DNA of 55,259 bases from Verrucomicrobiota bacterium (GTDB lineage Bacteria > Verrucomicrobiota > Kiritimatiellia > SS1-B-03-39 > UBA6053). Below are positions 9,469 through 18,258 of the stretch, one piece after another; the stretch's first letter is position 1; every line of letters starts with the position of its first letter. The position numbers and the translations under genes were made by a program. The stretch is from positions 1 to 55,259 of the forward strand of contig JAFIGD010000034.1 in the NCBI GenBank assembly GCA_020831625.1, read 5' to 3'. The notes below the pieces were generated by a model. The model was given only the letters and a program-made list of their open reading frames with translations. It was not told the origin of the DNA and searched no databases.

Positions 9469-10872
9469 ATGAAAATTTGTTGCATTGGCGCCGGATATGT
9501 CGGCGGACCCACCATGGCGATGATCGCCCACAAATGCGCGGACATTGATGTACACGTTGTGGACATCAACCCCGACCGCATCGCCGCCTGGAATTCCGAC
9601 CTGCTTCCGGTCTACGAACCCGGCCTGCAGGAAATCGTCGAAACCAATCGCGGAAAGAACCTCTTCTTCAGCACCGATGTGGACGCGCACATCCGCGACG
9701 CCGACATCATCTTTATCAGCGTCAACACCCCCACCAAACAATACGGCGTGGGCAAAGGCAAGGCCGCCGACCTCAAATACATCGAACTCTGCGCCCGCCG
9801 CATCGCCGAAGTCGCGGTCGGCCACAAAATTATCGTCGAGAAATCCACCCTCCCGGTGCGGACCGCCGAAACCGTGAAACGCATCCTCGCGAACACCCCG
9901 CACGGGGCCACCTTCGATGTGCTCTCCAATCCGGAATTCCTCGCCGAGGGCACGGCCATGACCGACCTCGAGGCGCCGGACCGCGTTCTCATCGGCGGCG
10001 AATCCGCCGCCGCCATCGAAACCCTCGTCAGCGTCTACGCCCGCTGGGTTTCCCGCGACCGGATCCTCACCACCAACCTTTGGTCCTCGGAACTCTCCAA
10101 GCTCGCCGCCAACGCCTTTCTCGCCCAGCGCATCAGCTCCATCAACGCCATCTCCGCCCTCTGCGAGGCCACCCAGGCCGATGTGGATGAAGTCGGACAC
10201 GCCATCGGCAAAGATTCCCGCATCGGCCCCAAATTCCTCAAAGCCTCCGTCGGGTTCGGCGGCTCCTGCTTCCAAAAAGACATCCTCAACCTCGTCTACC
10301 TCTGCGAACACTACGGGCTCACCGAAGTCGCCGAATACTGGAACCAGGTCGTAAAAATGAACGACTATCAGAAAACCCGCTTCGCGCGCAACATGGTGAA
10401 AACCCTGTTCAACACCGTGTCCGGCAAACGGATCGGGATGCTGGGGTACGCCTTCAAAAAAGACACCAACGACACCCGTGAATCCGCCGCGATTTACGTT
10501 TGCCGCGATTTGCTCACCGAACAGGCCCGGGTCGCCATCTACGATCCGAAAGTCACGCCGGCCCAGATCAAAGCCGATCTCCGATACGCCTTCACAAACG
10601 AAAACGGAGAACTCGCCGAGCGCGACCGCAGGCTCATCGACGAAAACGTCCTCTTCTGTTCCTCCGCCGCCGAAGCCGCCCAGGACGCGCACGGCCTGGC
10701 GGTCATGACCGAATGGGACGAATTCAAAACCCTCGACCCCGCCGAACTGTACGACCGGGTCTTCAAGCCCGCCTTCCTGTTCGACGGCCGCAACATCCTC
10801 GACCACAAAGCCTACATTCGGGCCGGGTTTGAGGTCTATGCCATCGGCAAAGGCCTCCTCGACGGAGAATAA
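9469..10872 (+). CDS. ugd: UDP-glucose 6-dehydrogenase, animal-type
   Basis: Oxidises UDP-glucose to UDP-glucuronate with two NAD+. 467 residues: N-terminal NAD-binding domain starting [20 protein letters not shown], the linker helix, and the C-terminal UDP-binding domain ([20 protein letters not shown]). Catalytic Cys267 sits in [17 protein letters not shown]. The N-terminal GYVGGPT (in place of the bacterial GYVGL) and the overall length resemble animal and plant enzymes. UDP-glucuronate feeds acidic polysaccharide synthesis, which fits the later polysaccharide genes but does not prove a link. The agmatine deiminase gene follows after 8 bp. Confidence 0.96.
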   Translation: MKICCIGAGYVGGPTMAMIAHKCADIDVHVVDINPDRIAAWNSDLLPVYEPGLQEIVETNRGKNLFFSTDVDAHIRDADIIFISVNTPTKQYGVGKGKAADLKYIELCARRIAEVAVGHKIIVEKSTLPVRTAETVKRILANTPHGATFDVLSNPEFLAEGTAMTDLEAPDRVLIGGESAAAIETLVSVYARWVSRDRILTTNLWSSELSKLAANAFLAQRISSINAISALCEATQADVDEVGHAIGKDSRIGPKFLKASVGFGGSCFQKDILNLVYLCEHYGLTEVAEYWNQVVKMNDYQKTRFARNMVKTLFNTVSGKRIGMLGYAFKKDTNDTRESAAIYVCRDLLTEQARVAIYDPKVTPAQIKADLRYAFTNENGELAERDRRLIDENVLFCSSAAEAAQDAHGLAVMTEWDEFKTLDPAELYDRVFKPAFLFDGRNILDHKAYIRAGFEVYAIGKGLLDGE

Positions 10873-10880
10873 TCCCCCTT

Positions 10881-11888
10881 ATGCCCACCCCCGCCTACCG
10901 CCTCCCCGCCGAATACGAAGCCCAGTCCGCCGTCTGGCTGACCTGGCCCGGCGCCGCAAACACCTGGAAACACTGCCGCGACGAGCTGGAAGGCTCCTAT
11001 TCGGCCCTTGTTGCCGTTATCAGCCGCTTTCAGCCGGTCGAGTTGATCTGCCGCGCCGCCTGGCAGCCCCATGCCAAACGGAAACTCAACCGGGCCAAAG
11101 CCGACCTGTCCCGGATCACCTTCCACGACTGGCCCAGCAACGACGCCTGGTGCCGCGACCACGGCCCCCTCTTTGTCAAAGCGCCCGACGGCACCCGCGC
11201 GGTGGTCGATTTCGCCTACAACGCCTGGGGCGGAAAATTCCCGCCCTGGGAAGATGACGATGCCATTCCCGAACGGGTCGCGTCGCTCCGGGATCTGCCC
11301 CGGCACCGGCTCCCGATCTTCGGCGAAGGCGGCGCGATCGAAATCAACAGCCAGGGCATCATGCTCACCACCGAAAGCGTCTGGCTCAATCCCAACCGCA
11401 ATCCCGGACTCACCAAAGCCGGAGCGGAAGAGATTTTCAAACAGTATCTCGGAGCCACCGAAATCATCTGGCTGCCCGGCGGCATGGCCGCCGACGACAC
11501 CGACGGACACATCGACACCCTCAGCCGGTTTGTCAACGACACAACAGTCGTCTCGGTCCTGCCCGACGAAAGCGATGAAGACTACGCGGTCCTCCGCGAC
11601 AATTTCGACCGGCTCTCTGAACGCTTTGAGGTCGAGCCCCTCCCCCATCCCCGCACCATTATCCCCGACGGCTGGGACGAGGAGGTTTTGCCCGCGACCT
11701 ACGCGAACTTCCTCATTCTCAACGAGGCCGTTCTCATCCCCTCCTACCGCCAGCCCGGACGCGACGAGGACGCCCTCCACCTCCTGCACGAACTCTTCCC
11801 CGACCGCAAAATCATCCCCGTCGACTGCAGCGACATCATCTGGGAAGGCGGTGCCGTCCACTGCCTCTCCATGCAGGAAGCGCGGTGA
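10881..11888 (+). CDS. aguA: agmatine deiminase / peptidylarginine deiminase family
   Basis: 335 residues. Conserved active-site pieces are WPSNDAWCRDHGP (Asp and Arg contacts), DTDGHID (His) and EGGAVHCLSMQE with catalytic Cys328. This matches the bacterial PAD/agmatine deiminase fold, which hydrolyses agmatine to N-carbamoylputrescine and ammonia for putrescine production. No N-carbamoylputrescine amidase (aguB) is adjacent, so the pathway context is incomplete here. The HAD gene starts with GTG inside the stop codon (GTGA), so the two form an operon. Confidence 0.92.
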   Translation: MPTPAYRLPAEYEAQSAVWLTWPGAANTWKHCRDELEGSYSALVAVISRFQPVELICRAAWQPHAKRKLNRAKADLSRITFHDWPSNDAWCRDHGPLFVKAPDGTRAVVDFAYNAWGGKFPPWEDDDAIPERVASLRDLPRHRLPIFGEGGAIEINSQGIMLTTESVWLNPNRNPGLTKAGAEEIFKQYLGATEIIWLPGGMAADDTDGHIDTLSRFVNDTTVVSVLPDESDEDYAVLRDNFDRLSERFEVEPLPHPRTIIPDGWDEEVLPATYANFLILNEAVLIPSYRQPGRDEDALHLLHELFPDRKIIPVDCSDIIWEGGAVHCLSMQEAR

Positions 11889-12529
11889 CGTTTCAACACG
11901 TGTTTTGGGACTGGAACGGAACCCTTCTCGACGACGCGTGGCTTTGCCGGGATGTGATGAACACCATGCTCCGTGCCCGCGCCATGCCCGAGATGAGCGA
12001 AACCCGTTATCAGGAGATCTTCGATTTCCCGGTTCGGCTCTATTACGAGCGCATCGGGTTCGATTTTTCCCGCGAGTCTTTCGAGGATCTCGGCATGGAA
12101 TTCATTCGCGGCTACGAATCCCGCCGCCGCGAGGCCGTCCTCTATCCCGATGTTCAGGACGGCTTGCAAGCCATCGCCAAAGCAGGCCTGCACCAAAGCA
12201 TTCTTTCCGCCTATCATCACGACACCCTCGTCAGCCTCGTCTCCGAACACGGCCTGCGCGGTTTCTTCCACGACCTGCACGGGCACGACGATCACTACGC
12301 CGCCGGCAAAGTGCCTCAGGGCCGCCGCGCCCTCGAAGCCCTCGGGATGGCCCCCGCCCACACCCTGCTCATCGGCGACACCGTCCACGATGCCGAGGTC
12401 GCCGCCGAACTTGGCATGACCTGCTGGCTCATTCCCGGCGGCAACCAGCCCGTCGCCCGCCTGCAATCCACCGGCTGTCCGCTTTTCACGACCCGCGCGG
12501 AAGCCGTCGCAAAACTCCTGGGCACCTGA
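11885..12529 (+). CDS. HAD-superfamily phosphatase, phosphoglycolate-phosphatase-like
   Basis: 214 residues starting with GTG (11885) that overlaps the upstream stop by 4 nt. Motif I is FWDWNGTLLDD (nucleophile Asp9), motif II is the Ser in ILSAYHHD, motif III is the Lys in AAGKVPQG and motif IV is GDTVHDAEVA. The second acidic residue of motif I (DxD) is Asn11 here (DWN), a variant found in a subgroup of these phosphatases. The helical cap lies between motifs I and II. The substrate is not evident. Confidence 0.85.
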   Translation: MTFQHVFWDWNGTLLDDAWLCRDVMNTMLRARAMPEMSETRYQEIFDFPVRLYYERIGFDFSRESFEDLGMEFIRGYESRRREAVLYPDVQDGLQAIAKAGLHQSILSAYHHDTLVSLVSEHGLRGFFHDLHGHDDHYAAGKVPQGRRALEALGMAPAHTLLIGDTVHDAEVAAELGMTCWLIPGGNQPVARLQSTGCPLFTTRAEAVAKLLGT

Positions 12530-12544
12530 TCAGCGGTCGTCGAT

Positions 12545-15280
12545 TTACGAAACCACCCGCCGTAAACACGCCTGCAGTTCGCCAAGGGTATACGGCTTCT
12601 GCAACATTCCCTGAAACCCGTACTCACTGAAATGCGCCATGACCGGATCCTGAGAATACCCGCTGGAGACAATCGCAACGACTTCAGGGTGAATCTCTTT
12701 GAGATCTTCAAGAACCTGGGCTCCGCTTTTGCCGCCGGGAAGTGTCAGATCCAAAATAACCAAATCAAAAGGGCTGTCCGATTCGAACGCCTCCTTGAAA
12801 ATCCGTACAGCCTCTTTCCCGCATTCCACCGGGGTGACGTCGTGCCCGATGTGTTTCAGCAACCGCGAACTGGTCATCCGGATGGCCGGGTCATCATCAA
12901 GGACCAGCACCCGCAACGCCTCGATGACGCGATCCCGCGGTTTCGGCGGCGGCGGGGGCAAAACCGCCCCTTCAGGACTTGCGGGCAAATGCACCGTGAA
13001 TGTGGTGCCTGTGCCGGAAGATTTCACCTGTATGAGACCGCCATGCGCCTGCACGATACTGTATACAGTGCTGAGCCCCAGACCGTGCCCGGTCGGTTTG
13101 GTGGTGAAATACGGATCAAAAATACTGGAAAGATCCTCTGACGCAATGCCGTCCCCCTCATCCTTGACCTGAACCCGGAGATATTTACCTTCCGGAAGAG
13201 GCGGGCACTCCTGCTCCGACAGTTCCACATTCTCAAGCACAATCTCAAGGGTGCCGCCATGGGGCATAGACTGCACCGCGTTAATCGTCAGATTATGAAA
13301 CACCTGATGAATCTGTTCGGGATCCACATTGGCCAGCCAAAGTTTAGGCTGCACCTTGACTTCGCAGGTGCACTTGGTGCCGTGCAGCGCGAAGTCCGCG
13401 GTTTCCGTAAGCAAATCGCGCAGCGAGGCGGTTTTCCGGATCGGCGCTCCGCCCTTCGAAAACGTCAACAATTGGCCGGTCAATTTCCGGGCGCGCTCTG
13501 TCGCCTGCAACGCGTGCTCCGCAATCCGCCGGGCCTCGTTCCGGTCGGCACCGTCCTCCGCCAGCAACGACAAATCCCCCATCACCACCGAAATCAAATT
13601 ATTAAAATCATGCGCAATGCCTCCGGCAAGCACCCCCAAAGACTGCAGTTTCTCAACGCGGTTCCTCTCCAGCAGCATCTTTCGTGACTCGGTCACATCC
13701 CGGATCACAATCACCACACCGAAGATCTGGCTCTTCTCGTTCCGAATCGGGCTCACGGCCACTTCCACCTGCAGAGGCTCTTTTCCTTTGCGCATCAGCA
13801 AAAGCTCATGATGTGCCAACGGCATTTTTTCGCCGGAAGCTCCCGCCAGCTCGACCAAATCCCCCAACGCCTCCCCGAGGGTTTGATTATAAAGCGACAC
13901 AAAATCCTCAACGGCATTCCCGATCAAATCCCGCGTCGACGTGTCAAACAGCTCGGCCGCCCTGGCATTGGCGATCTCAATCCGCCCCGACAAATCCGTC
14001 GCCAAAACCGCCTCTCCGATACTCCGGAGCGTAACCACCAGCCGCTCTTTCTCTTCAATCTGACTTTTTTCAGAGGCGTGCAGGTCCTCCACTTTCTTCA
14101 ATAAATCCTCATGGGCAAGCTTGAGTTGCCGGCACATGACACCAAAAGCCCCGGTCAGATCCCTGACCTCGTCGTCGTATTTGGTCTCCGGCAGCAAGGT
14201 GTCCCAGTACCCCTGACAAAGATCATTCGCAGCGGTGGCCAACTGAGAAAGCGGACGTGAGATCTGCCGTGAAAAGCCCATCGCAATCACCACCGCCACC
14301 GCGACGGAGATCAGCGTCAAGGAACCGACAATCCCGGCCGCCTGCTGAAACGGCACCAGAATACGCTCCAGAGGAATCACATACACCGCCGTCCATTGAA
14401 TCGCGCTTTGTCCGCGTGGACGGGCGCGCGCGAAAAGATACATCTGGTCTCCGCCTCCGCTGATGTTCGACAACACCCCCAAAGGCCGTCCGAGAATATA
14501 CCGCATATCCGACGGCTCCAGCAGATGCTCAAGCTTGCAGTCCACTTTTTTTCCGTCCACCGTGTAACGGTGGATCAAAGGACGGCCCCGGGCGTCAAAA
14601 ATCTGGCAAAGTTTTCCCGGCGTGTTTTCCAGCAAGGTGTCCATAAGAGAATTCAGCGTGACCTCCAGCACCAGAACCCCGGCAATCATCCCGGCATCAT
14701 CCAGCACCAGCGAGGAATAATAGATCGGGCTTTCCGGTGTCGGGTGCGAGACATACACCGGAATATCCTGCCCCCGTATCGCGGACACATTCATCGCCCC
14801 GATATAAAACCCCGCGCCGGAACGGTTCACCGGGGTCATATCGATTTCAAGATCATTCCGAATCACAAACTGCTGAATGCCCTGCGCATCCAACACCTTG
14901 ACCCCCTGAATCAGATCAGCCCGCTTCAGCAGATAAGACTGAAGCGCCTGAATCAGATACCGTTTTTCCTGCTGCCGCGTCTCCTCGGTGGCCGCATTGA
15001 AAAACCGGCGGAATTCCGACATTTGACTCACCATCAACAGCTCCACCGACCGCATTTCAAGCTGTCCCTCCAACAGACGGGTATGCTGCCGGACGGTAAG
15101 CAGGCTCTCGTCAACCTTCGCATCTAAAAAAACCGACCGCAAATGGCTCAAGCTGAATAAAGGAACCAGAATACCGGGAATCAGCAAAACCACTAAAAAG
15201 AAAAGAATCAGCCGGGTATGAATCCGGTGAGGAAGTAACCTCCGACGGGGCGTACTTGAAATGTCAGTTGAGACAGTCAT
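12545..15280 (-). CDS. hybrid sensor histidine kinase with receiver domain
   Basis: 911 residues. TM1 is at about 23-43, a large extracytoplasmic sensor of double-Cache type spans about 45-312, TM2 is at about 315-338, then HAMP (RQISRPLSQLATAANDL), a coiled coil, a PAS domain (near EAVLATDLSGRIEIANARAA), HisKA with the H box GIAHDFNNL, HATPase with DEGDGI and the G boxes HGLGLSTVYSIV, and a C-terminal receiver (VLVLDDDPAIR, phosphoacceptor in LVILDLTLPGG, KP near the end). The start overlaps the upstream solute-binding lipoprotein stop (ATGA), so the lipoprotein may present a ligand to the sensor. No output regulator lies adjacent. Confidence 0.93.
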   Translation of the reverse strand: MTVSTDISSTPRRRLLPHRIHTRLILFFLVVLLIPGILVPLFSLSHLRSVFLDAKVDESLLTVRQHTRLLEGQLEMRSVELLMVSQMSEFRRFFNAATEETRQQEKRYLIQALQSYLLKRADLIQGVKVLDAQGIQQFVIRNDLEIDMTPVNRSGAGFYIGAMNVSAIRGQDIPVYVSHPTPESPIYYSSLVLDDAGMIAGVLVLEVTLNSLMDTLLENTPGKLCQIFDARGRPLIHRYTVDGKKVDCKLEHLLEPSDMRYILGRPLGVLSNISGGGDQMYLFARARPRGQSAIQWTAVYVIPLERILVPFQQAAGIVGSLTLISVAVAVVIAMGFSRQISRPLSQLATAANDLCQGYWDTLLPETKYDDEVRDLTGAFGVMCRQLKLAHEDLLKKVEDLHASEKSQIEEKERLVVTLRSIGEAVLATDLSGRIEIANARAAELFDTSTRDLIGNAVEDFVSLYNQTLGEALGDLVELAGASGEKMPLAHHELLLMRKGKEPLQVEVAVSPIRNEKSQIFGVVIVIRDVTESRKMLLERNRVEKLQSLGVLAGGIAHDFNNLISVVMGDLSLLAEDGADRNEARRIAEHALQATERARKLTGQLLTFSKGGAPIRKTASLRDLLTETADFALHGTKCTCEVKVQPKLWLANVDPEQIHQVFHNLTINAVQSMPHGGTLEIVLENVELSEQECPPLPEGKYLRVQVKDEGDGIASEDLSSIFDPYFTTKPTGHGLGLSTVYSIVQAHGGLIQVKSSGTGTTFTVHLPASPEGAVLPPPPPKPRDRVIEALRVLVLDDDPAIRMTSSRLLKHIGHDVTPVECGKEAVRIFKEAFESDSPFDLVILDLTLPGGKSGAQVLEDLKEIHPEVVAIVSSGYSQDPVMAHFSEYGFQGMLQKPYTLGELQACLRRVVS

Positions 15281-16596
15281 TCGCTCTCACTCCCCGCGCC
15301 ATGTTCAAACAGCGCGACCGCCGCCGTGTAAGCCCGGTTCATCGCCTCCTCGACGGAGAGTTTGCCCAGCAGCATGTCATGAAATTCCGTGCCCAGAATT
15401 TCGCACAACGCGTCCCATTCCGGAACGCGGGGACGCACCTCAATCCGCAACTGACCGTTCGCATCCAACTCGGCGATTGTGGCCAAAACCGGAAACTGTT
15501 CCCGCAGCTCCGGATGCTCCGCCAAGGACCGAATCCCCGGGGTGGCGTTTCCCCTGCGGACGAGTGTTTCCTGCACATCCGAATGGAAAAGGGCCTCCAA
15601 GGCCTGGACAGACCGCGGCACCGATTGCACATTTGAAGGAACCCCGATCGCCCAAACCCCCAGCGGTGTCACCGGTCCGCGTCCAAAAGCATGCGGAGCG
15701 GGCAAATAAATCACCTGCCCGCGAACTGCCGAGTACGGCTCCTCTTCAACCACGTAAGCCCGGGCCGCCCATCCATACGTCATCGCAACCTGACCGGAGG
15801 CAAAGCGGTTGGTTCGCTGATCCCAGGCCATGCTGTAAATGTCCGGCGGGGAAAATTCAACCAGCGCTTTGGCAAAGCGGGCCGCCTCCAGACCCGCCTC
15901 CGAATGAAACGCCGGACGGCCCTCCTCGCTCAAGAGCGGCACGCCGAACGCCGCGAAAAAATGAGCCATCGTCTGTCCCAGCGGCTGGCCCCGCTGCGCG
16001 TTCCAGGCCACCCCGTACCGCTGCCGCTCCGGGTCATGCATCCGCCGCGCGAGCGCCAGCACATCCTCTGTGGTGACCGGCGGGGGCAGGCCTGAAGCCT
16101 CCAACAAATCGCGCCGCACCCAAAGCAGCTCCGGATGCGGCTGAATCGGCAGCCCGTACAGCGCCCCGTTCATTTCCGCCGCCGAAAAGGCTGTATCCAA
16201 AAACGCGCCCCGATCCACCGAAAGCCGCCCGGAAAGATCCTTCAGAATCCCGTTCACATGATACTCGCCCAGCCACACCACATCAAACGCCACCAAATCA
16301 AACCGGGAAACCTCATCCCGCGCATTCAGCAAGGTCAGCCGCCGCCCGTCATTATACCCCACGATTTCCAACTCCACTTTGCCGCCAAGTTGTTTTTCAA
16401 TTTCCTCCCGGCTCCGTGACATTGCGATCGCAAAGGGATCTCCGACCAGCAGCATCCGAATCACCCGTCCCTCCGCCTCAGCCGGGACCGACCCGCGCGG
16501 TCCGTCACTCCGCCTGAAATCACACGAAACGCAGACAACGATCAACGCGATCCCCGGCAGCCAACTGAAATTTCGTTGTTTTCGCGCGTTTTTCAT
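15277..16596 (-). CDS. extracellular solute-binding lipoprotein (ABC family 1 type)
   Basis: 439 residues. Lipoprotein signal peptide with a lipobox at VCVSC and lipidated Cys25. The body has the family 1 sugar-binding layout: RVIRMLLVGDPFAIAM, EIVGYNDGRR, FDLVAFDVVWLGEY and NGALYGLPIQPHPELLWVRR, and a long C-terminal lobe ending near the terminus. No permease or ATPase gene is present; instead the next gene is a sensor kinase overlapping by 4 nt. It is therefore more likely to be a periplasmic sensing partner than part of an importer encoded here. Confidence 0.88.
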   Translation of the reverse strand: MKNARKQRNFSWLPGIALIVVCVSCDFRRSDGPRGSVPAEAEGRVIRMLLVGDPFAIAMSRSREEIEKQLGGKVELEIVGYNDGRRLTLLNARDEVSRFDLVAFDVVWLGEYHVNGILKDLSGRLSVDRGAFLDTAFSAAEMNGALYGLPIQPHPELLWVRRDLLEASGLPPPVTTEDVLALARRMHDPERQRYGVAWNAQRGQPLGQTMAHFFAAFGVPLLSEEGRPAFHSEAGLEAARFAKALVEFSPPDIYSMAWDQRTNRFASGQVAMTYGWAARAYVVEEEPYSAVRGQVIYLPAPHAFGRGPVTPLGVWAIGVPSNVQSVPRSVQALEALFHSDVQETLVRRGNATPGIRSLAEHPELREQFPVLATIAELDANGQLRIEVRPRVPEWDALCEILGTEFHDMLLGKLSVEEAMNRAYTAAVALFEHGAGSESE

Positions 16597-16766
16597 TTAG
16601 AGGCTCCATTCCAAACAGACAATTCCACTGATATAAATCCTACAGGAATCACCGACGCAGAGCAATGCTGATTTAAACCTTTTAAAACCCCGGCGACTTT
16701 TTGTTGCGGACCGGCCCGGTTCCGCCACGCATTTTTCAAAGCCCCTCTCCCTCATTTCATCTTCCC
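16597..16766. other. divergent intergenic region, lipoprotein/aat
   Basis: 170 bp between the divergent lipoprotein and aat genes. It must hold promoters for both, but no pair of convincing -35/-10 hexamers and no terminator or repeat was found. Confidence 0.3.
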
Positions 16767-17426
16767 ATGTCCACCTCCCACCCGCCCGGCCCCGCCGAAT
16801 ACACCGCCTTTTTCACCCGCCGGCTTCAGGAAATCCTCTCCGGAGAGTCCGAACTCATCTGGGTCTCCTCCCGGGTGCCCGTCGAAGCGCTCCTCCCCGC
16901 GTATTCCCTCGGCATCTTCCCCTGGCCCGGCGACGATCCCGACCTCTTCCCCTGGGTCTGTCCCTGCGAACGCGGCATCCTGCCCTTCGAAAACCTGCGC
17001 GTCGGCAAAAGCACCCGGCGTCAGCTCGCCAAAGCCGGCTACCGCGTCACCCGCGACACCGCCTTTGATCAAGTCATCCGCGCCTGCGCGGAAGTCCCCG
17101 GGCGAGAAACCTGGATCCATCCCGAAATGATCGAAGCCTACTCCCTGGCCCACCGCTGCGGCTTCGCCCACTCTGTCGAGGTCTGGGAAGACGACCAGCT
17201 CGTCGGAGGCCTTTACGGCATCGACACCGGCACCGTCTTCTCCGGCGAATCCATGTTTCACCGCAAGCCCAACGCCGGCAAAGCCGCCATCCTCCACCTC
17301 ATCGACCACCTCCGCGCCCGCGGCGACACCCTCCTCGACATCCAGCAGCTCACCCCCCATCTCGCCGCCCTCGGCGCCGTCGAATGGACCCGCGAATCCT
17401 ACCTTCGGTTTCTCTTGTCCCACTGA
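16767..17426 (+). CDS. aat: leucyl/phenylalanyl-tRNA-protein transferase
   Basis: 219 residues. Transfers Leu or Phe from aminoacyl-tRNA to proteins with N-terminal Arg or Lys, marking them for ClpSAP degradation. Family signatures are present: AYSLGIFPWPGDDP near the N terminus, SMFHRKPNAGKAAI in the core and LLDIQQLTPHLAALGA near the C terminus. In most members the first motif reads AYxxGIFPW and the last one LIDCQxxTxHLxSLGA; here D-I-Q replaces D-C-Q. The ATG at 16767 is preferred over upstream codons because the family starts close to it. Confidence 0.95.
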   Translation: MSTSHPPGPAEYTAFFTRRLQEILSGESELIWVSSRVPVEALLPAYSLGIFPWPGDDPDLFPWVCPCERGILPFENLRVGKSTRRQLAKAGYRVTRDTAFDQVIRACAEVPGRETWIHPEMIEAYSLAHRCGFAHSVEVWEDDQLVGGLYGIDTGTVFSGESMFHRKPNAGKAAILHLIDHLRARGDTLLDIQQLTPHLAALGAVEWTRESYLRFLLSH

Positions 17427-17445
17427 GCCCTTTTAAGATAAAAGG

Positions 17446-17883
17446 CTACTCGGACAAAGGATTCCATACGGTTTCAAAGCCAAAACCCTGGAAATGTTTT
17501 CCGTTTAGAGTCGCAAAACGACTGACCCCGTGAAATCGAAGCGTGAATGCCAGACGGGCATCAATAATTTGCCGAAACCCGGCCGTGGTTGTACGCGCCC
17601 ATTGCCACAAGGATTTGGAAACGTCCGGCTGATAATCCACACAACGCCAGCGCGGATTTTGCTTTAGTTGGCGGCAATATCCCGCAGCTTCGGCCGCAGA
17701 ATACGGGCGTTTAAAAATCGAAGGGTTCCGCAGGGCCATGTACACCTCCACGAGTACCAACTCACAGAGAACAAACTCCTCCGTGTCCTGCCCGCAGGAC
17801 TTCAGGAAACCGCGTGCGCTTTCATGTCGCGGGGAATTCGGATCGGCGGCATAAATGAATAGGTTCGAGTCGGCGGAAGTCAC
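17446..17883 (-). CDS. PIN-domain toxin, VapC family
   Basis: 145 residues. PIN-domain acidic residues are visible: Asp5 in SADSNLFIYAAD, Glu in VLVEVYMAL, and Asp in IIDARLAFTLRFHGVSRFAT, followed by LNGKHF where another Asp is common. VapC toxins are Mg2+-dependent RNases, often cutting initiator tRNA or rRNA. The start codon is GTG (complement of 17881-17883), overlapping the antitoxin stop by 4 nt (GTGA), the standard translational coupling of such pairs. Confidence 0.88.
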   Translation of the reverse strand: MTSADSNLFIYAADPNSPRHESARGFLKSCGQDTEEFVLCELVLVEVYMALRNPSIFKRPYSAAEAAGYCRQLKQNPRWRCVDYQPDVSKSLWQWARTTTAGFRQIIDARLAFTLRFHGVSRFATLNGKHFQGFGFETVWNPLSE

Positions 17884-18140
17884 TCGGGAGCCTCCATCAG
17901 GCGATCCAGCACAGCATCCGCCTCAAGAGACAACGTTGCCGGGTCCCGCAGCATTCCCCCACTGGGACGCAATACGGGCAGATCCCATTGCGGTTCGGGT
18001 TCACGAATTTCCGGACAAGTCTCCACGTAGGACTCCATACCGCGGCGCACCAGCTCCGCCAGCGACCAGTCCCTAGAGGCAGCCACTGACTTCATTTTCC
18101 GATACAACGGATTTGGCAATTGTATTTGAGTTCTAATCAT
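17880..18140 (-). CDS. ribbon-helix-helix antitoxin, VapB-like
   Basis: 86 residues from an ATG at 18140. The N-terminal 45 residues (MIRTQIQLPNPLYRKMK, then ASRDWSLAELVRRGMESYV) have the beta-strand plus two helices of the ribbon-helix-helix DNA-binding fold. The C-terminal half is rich in Pro, Glu and Asp and probably wraps the toxin. A longer in-frame reading upstream exists but would run through the promoter. Likely autoregulator of its own operon. Confidence 0.85.
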   Translation of the reverse strand: MIRTQIQLPNPLYRKMKSVAASRDWSLAELVRRGMESYVETCPEIREPEPQWDLPVLRPSGGMLRDPATLSLEADAVLDRLMEAPE

Positions 18141-18146
18141 GATGGC

Positions 18147-18176
18147 AATATACCAACAACATCTGTTTAATGTCAA
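18147..18176 (-). promoter_or_regulatory. promoter of the VapBC-type operon
   Basis: On the minus strand TTGACA (complement of 18171-18176) is followed after 18 bp by TATATT (complement of 18147-18152). The predicted start of transcription is at or within 1-2 nt of the antitoxin ATG (18140), so the mRNA should be leaderless or nearly so. The region is also upstream of the divergent GltD-like gene. Confidence 0.7.
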
Positions 18177-18258
18177 AAATAAAATCCGGCCAACAGCCCT
18201 CAGAAAATCAGCATCAAAAGGATAGACCCCTGCAAAAGGCTTTGTTAAAGACCAAACT

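Noticed and set aside
11071-12630. A long Ser/Pro/Arg-rich frame over agmatine deiminase and HAD phosphatase
   Set aside because: Frame shadow of two clearly supported genes.
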